Below, piece after piece: positions 6,877 through 15,557 of a stretch of 64,000 nt of DNA (position 1 is the first letter of the stretch; each line of letters opens with the position of its first letter). The DNA lies in the NCBI GenBank assembly GCA_025809375.1, contig CP099514.1, positions 1,860,001-1,924,000 of the forward strand, read 5' to 3'. The notes beneath the pieces were generated by a model that worked only from the letters and a program-made list of their open reading frames with translations, was not told where the DNA came from and did no database searches. A program made the translations under genes and the position numbers. The stretch is from Bacillus zhangzhouensis (GTDB taxonomy: Bacteria > Bacillota > Bacilli > Bacillales > Bacillaceae).

Positions 6877-8109
6877 ATGAATGAACGAGCCATTCTGCTT
6901 GTGGATATGCAGTCGTTTTATGCGTCAGTCGAAAAAGTGGAAGCTCCCCATTTGAAGGATGTGCCGCTCATCGTCTCAGGAGATCCCGAGCGGCGGAGCG
7001 GGGTCGTACTTGCGGCCTGTCCGCTCGCTAAAAAACGAGGTGTACAAAATGCATCAAGATTATGGGAAGCAAAGGAGAAATGCCCTGAAGCCGTAGTCGT
7101 ACGTCCACGTATGCAGCGCTACCTTGATGTCTCTGTCATGATGACAGAACTGCTTGAACAATACACAGATCTTGTCGAACCCTATTCAATTGATGAACAG
7201 TTTCTCGATATTACGGGGAGTGTGACACTACTCGGTTCGCCCCGCGAGATCGCCCAAAATATACAAACGACCATTATGAACCAGACGGGCATTTACGCAC
7301 GTGTTGGCATTGGTCCTAATAAAGTGCTCGCTAAAATGGCCTGTGACCATTTTGCTAAAAAAAACACATCTGGCATCTATGAGCTTCGTGCAGACCGGGT
7401 TGCGGATGATTTATGGCCGCTTCCGGTTGGAAAACTATTTGGCGTCGGCAAACGGATGGAGCACCATTTAAAACGAATGGGCATCAGTACCATTGGGACA
7501 CTTGCTGCTTATCCATTAGACCGGCTAAAAAAGCGCTGGGGAATCAACGGGGAACTTCTGCAGCGAACAGCTTTAGGACACGACCCTTCCCCGGTCACTC
7601 TTCACACACATGATCAGCAAAAAGCGGTTGGGCATCATATGACCCTTCCTCATGATTATGCGTCTTTTGAGGACATCAAAGTCGCCCTTCTTGAATTGAG
7701 TGAAGAAGTGGCAAGACGTGCGCGCTTTAAGCATTATATTGGGCAAACGGTGTCTGTTGGCGTAAGAGGCGCTGATTTTTCTCATCCGACTGGATTCCAT
7801 AGACAAATCAAGCTCCATTCCCCCACACAGTACGGGAGAGATATTGCAGACGCAGCCATTCAGCTATGCCAGCAGCACTGGGACGGCCAGCCCATTCGCA
7901 GCGTAGGTATTACTCTCTCTCAGCTGCAGCCTGACAGCCAATATCAGCTGAGTTTATTTGATCCCCATTTTAAAAAAGACAGACTCAGCAAAGTATTTGA
8001 TGCCATCCATATGAAGTATGGACCTGCTGCACTCTTGCACGCTTCGTCACTAACAAGTGCAGGGCAGGCGTATCACCGCGCCGAAAAAATTGGCGGACAT
8101 TACAAATAA
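6877..8109 (+). CDS. polY2: Y-family DNA polymerase PolY2 (YqjW)
   Basis: A translesion DNA polymerase of the UmuC/DinB type, 410 residues. The palm begins with LVDMQSFYASVEK, carrying the first catalytic Asp, and SIDEQFLDIT near residue 106 holds the second Asp-Glu pair. A helix-hairpin-helix segment (VGKLFGVGKRMEHHL) and the little-finger domain follow. GAGGTG 7 bases upstream selects ATG 6877 over GTG 6868. A LexA box lies just upstream, so induction by DNA damage is expected. It is followed after 15 bases by its usual partner gene yqjX, a YolD-like protein. Confidence 0.93.
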   Translation: MNERAILLVDMQSFYASVEKVEAPHLKDVPLIVSGDPERRSGVVLAACPLAKKRGVQNASRLWEAKEKCPEAVVVRPRMQRYLDVSVMMTELLEQYTDLVEPYSIDEQFLDITGSVTLLGSPREIAQNIQTTIMNQTGIYARVGIGPNKVLAKMACDHFAKKNTSGIYELRADRVADDLWPLPVGKLFGVGKRMEHHLKRMGISTIGTLAAYPLDRLKKRWGINGELLQRTALGHDPSPVTLHTHDQQKAVGHHMTLPHDYASFEDIKVALLELSEEVARRARFKHYIGQTVSVGVRGADFSHPTGFHRQIKLHSPTQYGRDIADAAIQLCQQHWDGQPIRSVGITLSQLQPDSQYQLSLFDPHFKKDRLSKVFDAIHMKYGPAALLHASSLTSAGQAYHRAEKIGGHYK

Positions 8110-8124
8110 CGGAGGCGAACAGCC

Positions 8125-8484
8125 ATGAATCCCAATAAATTAACACCTGGATACAACATCATGTGGGAATCAAGCCGAATGATGCTCCCAGAGCACCGTG
8201 AACAGCTGCTTGCTCAGAAACGGAAGGAAAAAGAATACACGCCTCCTCCGCTGAGCACTGATCAGCTAGAAGAAATGAATTTTTTGATCACACAGTCGAT
8301 TACAGAAGACCAAGCGATTTGCGTGACATATGCTGCAGCAGGTATGAAACAGCAGTTTTGGGGCTGGGTGAAAGCCATTCATTATGAAACGCAGCGTATA
8401 AAAATCGTCAATGATGAAGATGTTCTCTACCTGTCCTTGCAGCAAATTGCCGCGATTGATTTTGATTCAATTGTCTTTAAGTGA
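8125..8484 (+). CDS. yqjX: YolD-like protein YqjX
   Basis: A 119-residue protein of the YolD family, whose genes regularly accompany UmuC-like polymerases in Bacillus and are thought to assist them. N-terminal signature: NKLTPGYNIMWESSRMMLPEHREQL; the C-terminal half (QQFWGWVKAIHYETQRIKI) forms a small beta domain. CGGAGG lies about 9 bases before the ATG. It sits 15 bases behind polY2 and is therefore in the same LexA-controlled unit. No obvious terminator follows; the 8485-8663 spacer shows no gene. Confidence 0.88.
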   Translation: MNPNKLTPGYNIMWESSRMMLPEHREQLLAQKRKEKEYTPPPLSTDQLEEMNFLITQSITEDQAICVTYAAAGMKQQFWGWVKAIHYETQRIKIVNDEDVLYLSLQQIAAIDFDSIVFK

Positions 8485-8663
8485 TCGTACGAATCAACAG
8501 ATTTAAAAGAAGCATCGGCAGAAAAAAACATGCTCTCTTAAATTTGCGAGCTATTCAAGCTCCTCTGTCATATGGCGGATGTCTCCTCCATCAAATTGTG
8601 TATTTAATTTGCACAATTTTTCATGTATGATTGGAACATCTTAACACTCAGGGGAGAAACAGC

Positions 8664-9902
8664 ATGAAAAATAACTTACGTACTTTACATCCACTTAGTT
8701 GGACGATTATCATCGGCACCATATTCGGCCGAATGGCGACGTCTATGAGCATTCCTTTTTTGGCCGTTTATTTGACACAAGTCAAAGGGGCTTCAGCTTC
8801 TTCAGCTGGGTTAATCATTGCCGTCAGCTCTCTTATTGGGATCGTTGCGAGTTTTTACGGTGGTTATGTTTCTGACCGAATCGGTAGAAAAAAGGTCATG
8901 CTTCTATCCATCTTCGGTTGGACACTTGTCTTTGTTGGCTTTGCGTTTGCAGATGCCATTTGGGTCTTCTTTCTCATGAACGCTTTAAACGGACTGTGCC
9001 GAGCACTGTTTGAACCAACGTCCAAGGCGCTCTTATCTGATGTCACTCCATCAAATATTCGGTTGTTTGTTTTTAATTTACGGTATACGGCCATTAACAT
9101 TGGTGTGGTCTTCGGCCCGCTGCTTGGCTTATATCTCGGGTCATCAAAAACAACGTTTCCATTTCTTGTCGCTGCCTTCATTTATTTGTTATATGGATTA
9201 ACACTGGCCTGGCAATTTCAGAAGCATCCAGTTGCTGTTCCATTAGAAAGCACGAAACAAATCAGCGTCAAAAAAGCCCTTTCCATTATCCAAAAAGATA
9301 CGGTCTTTAGCATCATCGTCATCGGCGTTACCTTATGTTCGTTCGGGTATTCGCATTTAAGCTCAACACTGCCTCAATACTTATCGGCATCACCTATGAT
9401 TGAGGATGGTCCTAAACTGTTTGGATATCTTTTATCTTTAAATGCAGTCGTTGTTATTGTCGTACAATACCCGCTCATCATGATGGCAAAGCGCTACTCC
9501 ACCATTTTGTCGCTGGCCACCGGGAATATTCTTATTGCCGGCAGTTTGTTTGCCATTGCTTTTTCACAGAGTCTCGGCATGCTTGCTTTCATCATTGTCG
9601 TGTTTACGATTGGGGAGGTTCTGCTGTTTGCGATGATGGATCTTTTTGTAGACAATATTGCAAAGCCTGAAGTGAAGGGATCGTACTTTGGTGCGATGGG
9701 ATTTTCTCAGCTCGGCAGCGTCATCGGACCATTTGCCGGAGGACTGTGCATTGACTATTTTGGCGCAGCGCATCCCCTCTCCATTTTTACGGTCTTGTCG
9801 ATGATCACCATCGCAGGCGTTCCATTCTTACTCATTGGGTATTACCGTTTAAAAAAGCGATCGGCCGCAGCCGTAGCTGTTAAAGTAAGTGGAGATCATT
9901 AA
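8664..9902 (+). CDS. yqjV: MFS efflux transporter YqjV
   Basis: A major facilitator superfamily transporter, about 412 residues with 12 predicted membrane helices. The loop 2-3 motif A is GGYVSDRIGRKK, typical of proton-coupled drug exporters. The substrate is unknown. ATG 8664 is chosen because GGGGAG lies 8 bases upstream; the longer frame from 8631 has no such site. Its place between yqjX and coaA agrees with yqjV of B. subtilis. A shared terminator separates it from convergent coaA. Confidence 0.88.
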   Translation: MKNNLRTLHPLSWTIIIGTIFGRMATSMSIPFLAVYLTQVKGASASSAGLIIAVSSLIGIVASFYGGYVSDRIGRKKVMLLSIFGWTLVFVGFAFADAIWVFFLMNALNGLCRALFEPTSKALLSDVTPSNIRLFVFNLRYTAINIGVVFGPLLGLYLGSSKTTFPFLVAAFIYLLYGLTLAWQFQKHPVAVPLESTKQISVKKALSIIQKDTVFSIIVIGVTLCSFGYSHLSSTLPQYLSASPMIEDGPKLFGYLLSLNAVVVIVVQYPLIMMAKRYSTILSLATGNILIAGSLFAIAFSQSLGMLAFIIVVFTIGEVLLFAMMDLFVDNIAKPEVKGSYFGAMGFSQLGSVIGPFAGGLCIDYFGAAHPLSIFTVLSMITIAGVPFLLIGYYRLKKRSAAAVAVKVSGDH

Positions 9903-9903
9903 C

Positions 9904-9935
9904 AAAACCGCTCTCTTGTTTGAGCGGTTTTTTCT
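9904..9935. terminator. Bidirectional terminator between yqjV and coaA
   Basis: The stem AAACCGCTC / GAGCGGTTT has T6 on the plus side and an A run on the other, so it can serve both convergent genes. Confidence 0.85.
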
Positions 9936-10895
9936 TTATACCCGGCGGATGGCGATCTCTTCCACCTTGTGCTGATCACCTTTTTTCAAAATGAGATCAG
10001 CTCGATATTTTGTCGGTAAAATATTTTGATATAAATTAGGGCGATTCACAGTATTCCAAATCGTGCTTGCCATCTGATCTGCCTCTTCATCCGTCAAATC
10101 TTTATATTGATGAAAGAAGGATTCAGGGTCTTGGAAGGCTGTTTCCCTTAGCAAACGAAACCGTTCTTTATACCATGATTGGATTTGTGTTTCAGCGGCA
10201 TCTACATAAATCGAAAAATCAAAGAAATCTGATACAAACACACGCGGTTCATCCTTCAGATCATCCAGCGCTGGTGATTGGAGCACATTGATTCCTTCAA
10301 TAATGACAATATCCGCATCCTCTACTGTTTCATACACCCCTTCAAGCCGATCATAGGTCAGATGCGAATATACCGGGGCATGCACAGTTTGTTTACCTGA
10401 TTTTAATTCATTTAAAAAAGACAGCAGGGCTTTGACATCATAGCTTTCCGGGAAGCCTTTCTTTTCCATCAGCCCTCGATCCTTTAATTCTTTTTGAGGA
10501 TATAAAAAGCCATCTGTTGTCACAAGACTTACCTTCAGCCCATCTCCAAGCCTCGATAAAAGCGTTTCAATAATACGAGCCGTTGTGCTTTTCCCGACAG
10601 CTACACTTCCAGCAATTCCTATTAAAAAGGGAATTTTGGCATGATGCGGGTAGTTTAAAAAGGCATTCACATGCTGGTTTTTTTGTTTTTCTGCAAAGAC
10701 ATGTAATGTCAGAAAACGAATAAGCGGTATGTAAATATCTCGCACTTCTTCAAGCGATAAATAGTCATTTAACCCTTGCAGCGCTCTCGCTTCCTCTTCT
10801 GAAACAGATACCGGCATATATTCTCCAAGAGCTGCCCAGGCCTCTCTCGTATGACGCGTGTATAGCGTATTAAAATCTAGTCGTGTGTCACTCAA
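9936..10895 (-). CDS. coaA: Pantothenate kinase CoaA (type I)
   Basis: Phosphorylates pantothenate with ATP, the first step of coenzyme A synthesis. The Walker A motif is GIAGSVAVGKSTTA near residue 90; DGFLYP, SYDVKALL and the conserved FDFSIYVDA region follow. A TTG at 10895 is preferred as start: it gives 319 residues and aligns the N-terminus (MSDTRLDFNTLYTRH) without gaps to B. subtilis CoaA as I recall it, with GGTGGG about 9 bases upstream. The longer frame from TTG 10910 is possible. The gene stands alone, convergent with yqjV. Confidence 0.93.
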   Translation of the reverse strand: MSDTRLDFNTLYTRHTREAWAALGEYMPVSVSEEEARALQGLNDYLSLEEVRDIYIPLIRFLTLHVFAEKQKNQHVNAFLNYPHHAKIPFLIGIAGSVAVGKSTTARIIETLLSRLGDGLKVSLVTTDGFLYPQKELKDRGLMEKKGFPESYDVKALLSFLNELKSGKQTVHAPVYSHLTYDRLEGVYETVEDADIVIIEGINVLQSPALDDLKDEPRVFVSDFFDFSIYVDAAETQIQSWYKERFRLLRETAFQDPESFFHQYKDLTDEEADQMASTIWNTVNRPNLYQNILPTKYRADLILKKGDQHKVEEIAIRRV

Positions 10896-11082
10896 AATCT
10901 TTCCCACCAATCCTCACTAAACTCGTAACCCCAAAAGGCGATAATCCGATTGTAGCTTAAAATGAAGGCGCTGTCTTTATTTTTCAACGAAAGTTTGCTT
11001 CTTTTGCGAAAAAAAGCATTAAAAAAGGAATATGAGGGTAAATAAGAGTATTCAATATGATAGAAAGAAGGGAGCACACCAA

Positions 11083-12411
11083 ATGAAATATGTGATAATT
11101 GGCGGAGATGCAGCAGGAATGAGCGGCGCTATGCAAATATATAGAGAAGATCCAGATGCTCACATTGTTGCTTTTGAAAAAGGAGAGATTTTCTCATATG
11201 GACAGTGCGGACTCCCCTACTTGATTGGCGGTCTCATTGATCATCACAGAAAGCTGATTGCACGCAGTGCTGAAACCTTTCGTGACAAATATGGAATTGA
11301 CGCCAGATGCTTACACGAAGTAACTTCCATTGACCCAGAGCAAAAAACAGTGTCGGGTCATCATACAAAAACAAAAGAACCCTTTACAGAAAGCTATGAC
11401 CGTCTCTTAATTGCGACAGGAGCAAGCCCTGTCACACTGGATTTAGACACCCAGCCATTAGAAGGTGTACACGTATTAAAAACCATCCCGCATGCGCTGT
11501 CCATTTTAGACCATTTAAAAAAGGACATCACACATGTCACCATCATTGGCGGTGGATATATCGGTCTTGAAATGGCTGAAAATTTAAAAGCACTCGGAAA
11601 AAACGTACATATCATTCAGCGGGGAGCAACACTCGGGCCGGGCTTTGATTCCAATATGGGAAAATACCTTCAAGAAGAGGCAGACGCCCAGGGTATTTAC
11701 GTATCGTTTGGAGAAACGGTACAGCAGTTAGCAGGCAAGTCACATGTCACAGCTGTTATCACAGACAAACAAACCATTCAAACCGATATGGTCATCATGG
11801 CCATCGGTGTCACTCCGCAAACCTCCTTTTTACATAATACCGGAATCAAGCGTCTTCAAAATGGCGCTATTGCAGTCAATCAATACATGCAAACCAATAT
11901 AAAAGACGTTTATGCTGCCGGTGATTGCGCGGCGACCTATCACCGCATCAAAAAATCACTGGATTATATTCCGCTCGGCACAACTGCGAATAAACAAGGG
12001 AGAATCGCAGGATTTCATATGACAGGGACAAACCGGGCGTTTCAAGGCGTGACTGGAACAGCTGTCATGAAATTTATGGACGTGACAGCGGGACGAACAG
12101 GCTTATCAGAAAAAGAAGCAAAAGAGGCAGACATTCCTTTCTCCGTCATCACCATTGATAGTACAGATCACGCGAAGTATTACCCAAAAGCGCAGAAAAT
12201 GAAAGTCAAACTGATCTACAGAAGCGATGACCAAACCTTGCTTGGTGCCCAAATCATCGGCAGAAATGGTGTAGATAAACGGATTGATATCGTGGCGGCT
12301 GCCCTTTACCAAGAGCTGACCATAACAGATCTTGAAGATTTAGATATTAGCTATGCACCGCCCTTTAACAGTGTATGGGACCCGCTTCAGCAAGCAGCAA
12401 GACGGATATAG
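11083..12411 (+). CDS. CoA-disulfide reductase-like flavoprotein
   Basis: A pyridine nucleotide-disulfide oxidoreductase, 442 residues. It has an N-terminal FAD motif (IGGDAAGMSGA), the single redox Cys in SYGQCGLPY near residue 43, an NAD(P)H-binding IIGGGYIGLEMAE near 155, the second FAD motif YAAGDCA near 283 and a C-terminal dimerisation domain with ISYAPPF. The single Cys and this C-terminus fit CoA-disulfide reductases and NADH oxidases/polysulfide reductases. The likely role is keeping CoASH reduced, which suits the coaA neighbour. AAGGGAG about 9 bases before ATG 11083 selects the start. The gene is not in this position in B. subtilis. Confidence 0.85.
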   Translation: MKYVIIGGDAAGMSGAMQIYREDPDAHIVAFEKGEIFSYGQCGLPYLIGGLIDHHRKLIARSAETFRDKYGIDARCLHEVTSIDPEQKTVSGHHTKTKEPFTESYDRLLIATGASPVTLDLDTQPLEGVHVLKTIPHALSILDHLKKDITHVTIIGGGYIGLEMAENLKALGKNVHIIQRGATLGPGFDSNMGKYLQEEADAQGIYVSFGETVQQLAGKSHVTAVITDKQTIQTDMVIMAIGVTPQTSFLHNTGIKRLQNGAIAVNQYMQTNIKDVYAAGDCAATYHRIKKSLDYIPLGTTANKQGRIAGFHMTGTNRAFQGVTGTAVMKFMDVTAGRTGLSEKEAKEADIPFSVITIDSTDHAKYYPKAQKMKVKLIYRSDDQTLLGAQIIGRNGVDKRIDIVAAALYQELTITDLEDLDISYAPPFNSVWDPLQQAARRI

Positions 12412-12440
12412 AAGGACTGCTGCAATGAAGCCTCACCTCA

Positions 12441-12476
12441 AAAAAAGAAACCAGTTCAAAACCGGTTTCTTTTTTG
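12441..12476. terminator. Bidirectional terminator between the flavoprotein gene and yqjQ
   Basis: The stem AAGAAACC / GGTTTCTT is flanked by an A run and a T6 run and lies between convergent genes. Confidence 0.85.
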
Positions 12477-13253
12477 TTACTTTTTCATCATTGCTTTTCG
12501 TGCTGCTTTTTCAAATAAAAATGGGAATAACTGATACAATTTGCTGCCAGCGTTCATCCAGCCGGGCAGATTAATCTCTCTCTTTTTCGTCATCATGGCA
12601 GATACGACCTTCCGTGCCACCTTGTCCGCACTCAGCATCATAAAATCAACGTTCTTCACATATTCACCGCTGCGGTCAGCGATGGTAAAGAAGTCTGTGG
12701 CAATTGGTCCTGGGTTGACCGTCGTCACGTGAATGCCTGAGTCTGCCAGCTCCATTCTGAGGCTGTTTGAAAATCCAAGAACGGCATGCTTTGATGCGGA
12801 ATAAATCGCTGATTTGGGTGTCGCAATCTTTCCTGCCTGGGATGCAATATTGATAATATGTCCCTGCCCTCTTTGTTTCATCTCAGGGATGACTTTTTTC
12901 GTACAGGCGATTAAGCCAAACACATTCACCTCAAACATCGACACCATTTCCTCTATGGAGGCATCTTCGACGAGATCGAATACACCAAAGCCGGCATTGT
13001 TGACCAAAATATCGACAGCTCCCACTTCTTCATACGCACGATCGATGTCCTCAAGCCGGCTGACGTCAAGCTGAGCGATGTGACACACCCCGCCAGCACC
13101 CATAATTTTTTTTTTCACATCTGTAAGCTTTTCCGTTCTTCTTGCTGAAATAATGATTTCTGCGCCTTCTTCTGCTGCCAAGTACGCCATTTTTTCACCA
13201 ATGCCCCCAGATGCGCCTGTAATCCAAATTCTCTTTCCTGTCAATCGCCCCAT
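12477..13253 (-). CDS. yqjQ: Short-chain dehydrogenase YqjQ
   Basis: A classical SDR oxidoreductase of 258 residues. [10 protein letters not shown] near residues 13-21 binds NAD(P); NNAGFG and the catalytic YSASKHA are present. The substrate is unknown. The ATG at 13253 is chosen because AAGGAG is 8 bases upstream; the GTG at 13262 overlaps that site. It follows yqjP by about 12 bases in the same direction, and the two probably form an operon as in B. subtilis. Confidence 0.9.
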   Translation of the reverse strand: MGRLTGKRIWITGASGGIGEKMAYLAAEEGAEIIISARRTEKLTDVKKKIMGAGGVCHIAQLDVSRLEDIDRAYEEVGAVDILVNNAGFGVFDLVEDASIEEMVSMFEVNVFGLIACTKKVIPEMKQRGQGHIINIASQAGKIATPKSAIYSASKHAVLGFSNSLRMELADSGIHVTTVNPGPIATDFFTIADRSGEYVKNVDFMMLSADKVARKVVSAMMTKKREINLPGWMNAGSKLYQLFPFLFEKAARKAMMKK

Positions 13254-13265
13254 GCGTTTCACTCC

Positions 13266-14216
13266 TTAGTTTGCCCTGTAATAGACGATTCCGTCTTTTT
13301 GCACTTCTTCAATTTGCCCAGCCGCTAAGAGCACATCAAGCTGACCGACTGTCTCTGACATCGTTAAAAACAAGGCCTCCTCATACATCACTGGAAATAG
13401 CTTGCGGCAAAGATGAAAGGCCGTCATTTCTTTTTGTTTAAGCAGCTGATACATCGTATTTGCCCGTTTCTCTTGTTTCTTCAATCTTTCTTCAATCAAT
13501 TCATGGTGAGCTGTGATGAGCTGACCGTGTCCTGGATAAATCGTATTGATCGGCAGATGCAATAACCGATTGAGTGATGCTTTATATTGAAGCAGTGATT
13601 TTTGACGTTCCTCGCCTTCATACGGTGCTTCCATTAACGGATTGGAGGAAATGGTCGTCAAAAGCAGATCGCCGCCAATAAAATTCCCCGTTCTTTCATC
13701 TAAAAAGGAAAGATGAGACTGTGCGTGTCCGGGTGTTTCCATCACAAAGAAGTGTTCATGACCGCTTAAACGATCACCTTCTTTTATGACCTCATCTACA
13801 TGTGAAGTACAAGAATATGCATAAGATTGCTTCACCATTTTTTCACATTCATTTTGCCGAAGCGGGACACCTAACTGCTGAAAAAAAGGAGTCATAAAGT
13901 CCACTTGACGCTGCTTAAACACTGGATCCTGACTAATATACGGCTCATTTAACTGGTGTCCAATCACACGGACATGAGGTTTCATCAAATTTAATAGACC
14001 GACATGATCTGCATGATGATGGGTCAGCACCACCTGTTCAATATCGTCTATTGATAAACGATGTTCCTTTAATTGCGTGATAAAGGCATGCTCTGCCTCT
14101 TCTGTCATCGGCCCGCAATCGACTAAGGTTACGGCCTCTCCTTTTAATACATATGCATACACATCCCCAACAGCAAACGGCGTCGGGATGGATAATTGAA
14201 TGATGTCTTCTTTCAC
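13266..14216 (-). CDS. yqjP: Metallo-beta-lactamase fold hydrolase YqjP
   Basis: A 316-residue MBL-fold metal hydrolase. The zinc motif THHHADHVGLL lies near residue 66, METPGHAQSHL and GGDLLLTT give the further ligands, and TIYPGHG the last His. The C-terminal domain (KRANTMYQLLKQKEMTAF) resembles the winged-helix end of LACTB2-like members. The substrate is unknown. The start is GTG 14216; the only GGAG lies 13 bases upstream, so translation initiation may be weak. A nearby ATG with better spacing is in another frame. Confidence 0.85.
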   Translation of the reverse strand: MKEDIIQLSIPTPFAVGDVYAYVLKGEAVTLVDCGPMTEEAEHAFITQLKEHRLSIDDIEQVVLTHHHADHVGLLNLMKPHVRVIGHQLNEPYISQDPVFKQRQVDFMTPFFQQLGVPLRQNECEKMVKQSYAYSCTSHVDEVIKEGDRLSGHEHFFVMETPGHAQSHLSFLDERTGNFIGGDLLLTTISSNPLMEAPYEGEERQKSLLQYKASLNRLLHLPINTIYPGHGQLITAHHELIEERLKKQEKRANTMYQLLKQKEMTAFHLCRKLFPVMYEEALFLTMSETVGQLDVLLAAGQIEEVQKDGIVYYRAN

Positions 14217-14339
14217 TTTTATACGTCATCTCCTGCTTTTTGACTCATGATCGCGGGAACTCAGTCTTCTTACTTCATTGTATCTTGCAAAAGGAAGAAT
14301 GTCATGCGGTTTAGATGTTCCATTTTTTAAACTGCCCTA

Positions 14340-14369
14340 TTGACATAAACTTGTCCATCGTTGCATAAT
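14340..14369 (+). promoter_or_regulatory. Promoter of the proI T-box leader
   Basis: TTGACA, 18 bases, CATAAT: a consensus -35 and a near-consensus -10 about 20 bases upstream of the T-box leader. Confidence 0.7.
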
Positions 14370-14394
14370 GAACAACAAATATATGATGCGCGGG

Positions 14395-14613
14395 TGACAA
14401 GGATTAGTAAGCAAAATAATGATGCAAGAGAGTGAAGTCCGCCGGCTGAAAGACTTCACCATCCTCTTATTTGCTGAACCTGCCCTTTGAGCTGTTAGGC
14501 AAACCTAAACGTTTCCCGCGTTAAGGGACTAGAGCTGAGTATGCATGTTTGCATGCTAATTGAGGGTGGTACCGCGAAAAACCTTTCGTCCTTTTCAGAC
14601 GAGAGGTTTTTTT
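14395..14613 (+). ncRNA. T-box riboswitch (tRNA-Pro sensing) of proI
   Basis: The conserved T-box sequence AGGGTGGTACCGCG is at 14563-14576, followed by a terminator with stem CCTTTCGTC / GACGAGAGG and T7 at 14583-14613. Stem I has the inner hairpin TGAAGTC...GACTTCA, and on its 3' side the specifier loop GAA-CCT-GCC, giving CCU, a proline codon, at 14479-14481. Uncharged tRNA-Pro would stabilise the antiterminator and switch on proI. Confidence 0.93.
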
Positions 14614-14636
14614 ATTTTCTACAAGGAGGGCAGCTT

Positions 14637-15464
14637 ATGAGTAAAATTGGATTTATCGGTGCAGGCTCAATGGCAGAGTCTATGATCAAAGGTTTATTAA
14701 AAAGCGGCATGATGTCAAATGAAGATATCATTGTCACAAACAAAACGAATGAAAAACGATTAGAGGAATTACAGGCGCGGTATGGGGTTAAAACGGATTT
14801 CGCTCGGTCCTTTATCTACGAAGAAGCGGATATTCTCGTTTTTGCCTTAAAACCGAAGGATGCAGAAAGCGGAATTTCTGAAGTCCGCCCTCATTTACAT
14901 GGACAGCTGATCATTTCTATTTTAGCGGGTATTTCCATTGAAACGATTCAACACTATGCTGGCGGAAAGAGTGCAGTCGTTCGTGCGATGCCAAATACAT
15001 CAGCGGCGATTCAGCAGTCAACAACAGGTATTGCCGTAAGTCATGAAGTCACAGAGGAGCAAAAGAAAAAGGCCGTCGAGCTGTTTGAAACAATCGGGCA
15101 TGTCACAGTATTAGATGAATCGCAGCTAAATGCTGTGACAGCCATCGCAGGCAGCGGCCCTGCCTTCATTTATCATTTGATTGAAGGAATGGAGCGAGGT
15201 GCTTCGGAACTTGGAATGGACCAAGCAACTGCGAAATTACTCATTTGCCAAATGATTGCAGGCGCCGCTAATATGCTTCAAGACAGCGGGAAAGAACCTG
15301 CGGAACTGCGCAAAGAAATCACAAGTGAAGGCGGAACAACAGAAGCCGGCCTGAACACACTGGCTGCCTATCAATTTGAAGAAGCCGTTGTCAATTGTGT
15401 CAAAACAGCTACTAAACGCGCAGCAGAATTAAACGAAATGTTTTCAGCAAGCACGTATAAATGA
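14637..15464 (+). CDS. proI: Pyrroline-5-carboxylate reductase ProI
   Basis: Reduces 1-pyrroline-5-carboxylate to L-proline with NAD(P)H, the last step of proline synthesis. 275 residues: an N-terminal Rossmann fold (IGFIGAGSMAESMIKG) and the C-terminal P5CR dimerisation domain with AVTAIAGSGPAFIYHLIEGM and TSEGGTTEAGL. AAGGAGGG 7 bases before ATG 14637 fixes the start; the frame is open further upstream only through the T-box leader. It is controlled by a proline T-box and is monocistronic. Confidence 0.95.
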   Translation: MSKIGFIGAGSMAESMIKGLLKSGMMSNEDIIVTNKTNEKRLEELQARYGVKTDFARSFIYEEADILVFALKPKDAESGISEVRPHLHGQLIISILAGISIETIQHYAGGKSAVVRAMPNTSAAIQQSTTGIAVSHEVTEEQKKKAVELFETIGHVTVLDESQLNAVTAIAGSGPAFIYHLIEGMERGASELGMDQATAKLLICQMIAGAANMLQDSGKEPAELRKEITSEGGTTEAGLNTLAAYQFEEAVVNCVKTATKRAAELNEMFSASTYK

Positions 15465-15470
15465 ATTTGA

Positions 15471-15501
15471 AAAGCACCTGTTTTGATGCAGGTGCTTTTT
15501 C
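15471..15501 (+). terminator. Terminator of proI
   Basis: The 10-bp stem AAAGCACCTG / CAGGTGCTTT with an 8-base loop ends in T5. Confidence 0.9.
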
Positions 15502-15557
15502 ATTCTTATCTAGTGATGCTTTTTAAAAAATGCGGAAAAGGAGTGTTTTGAATGAAG

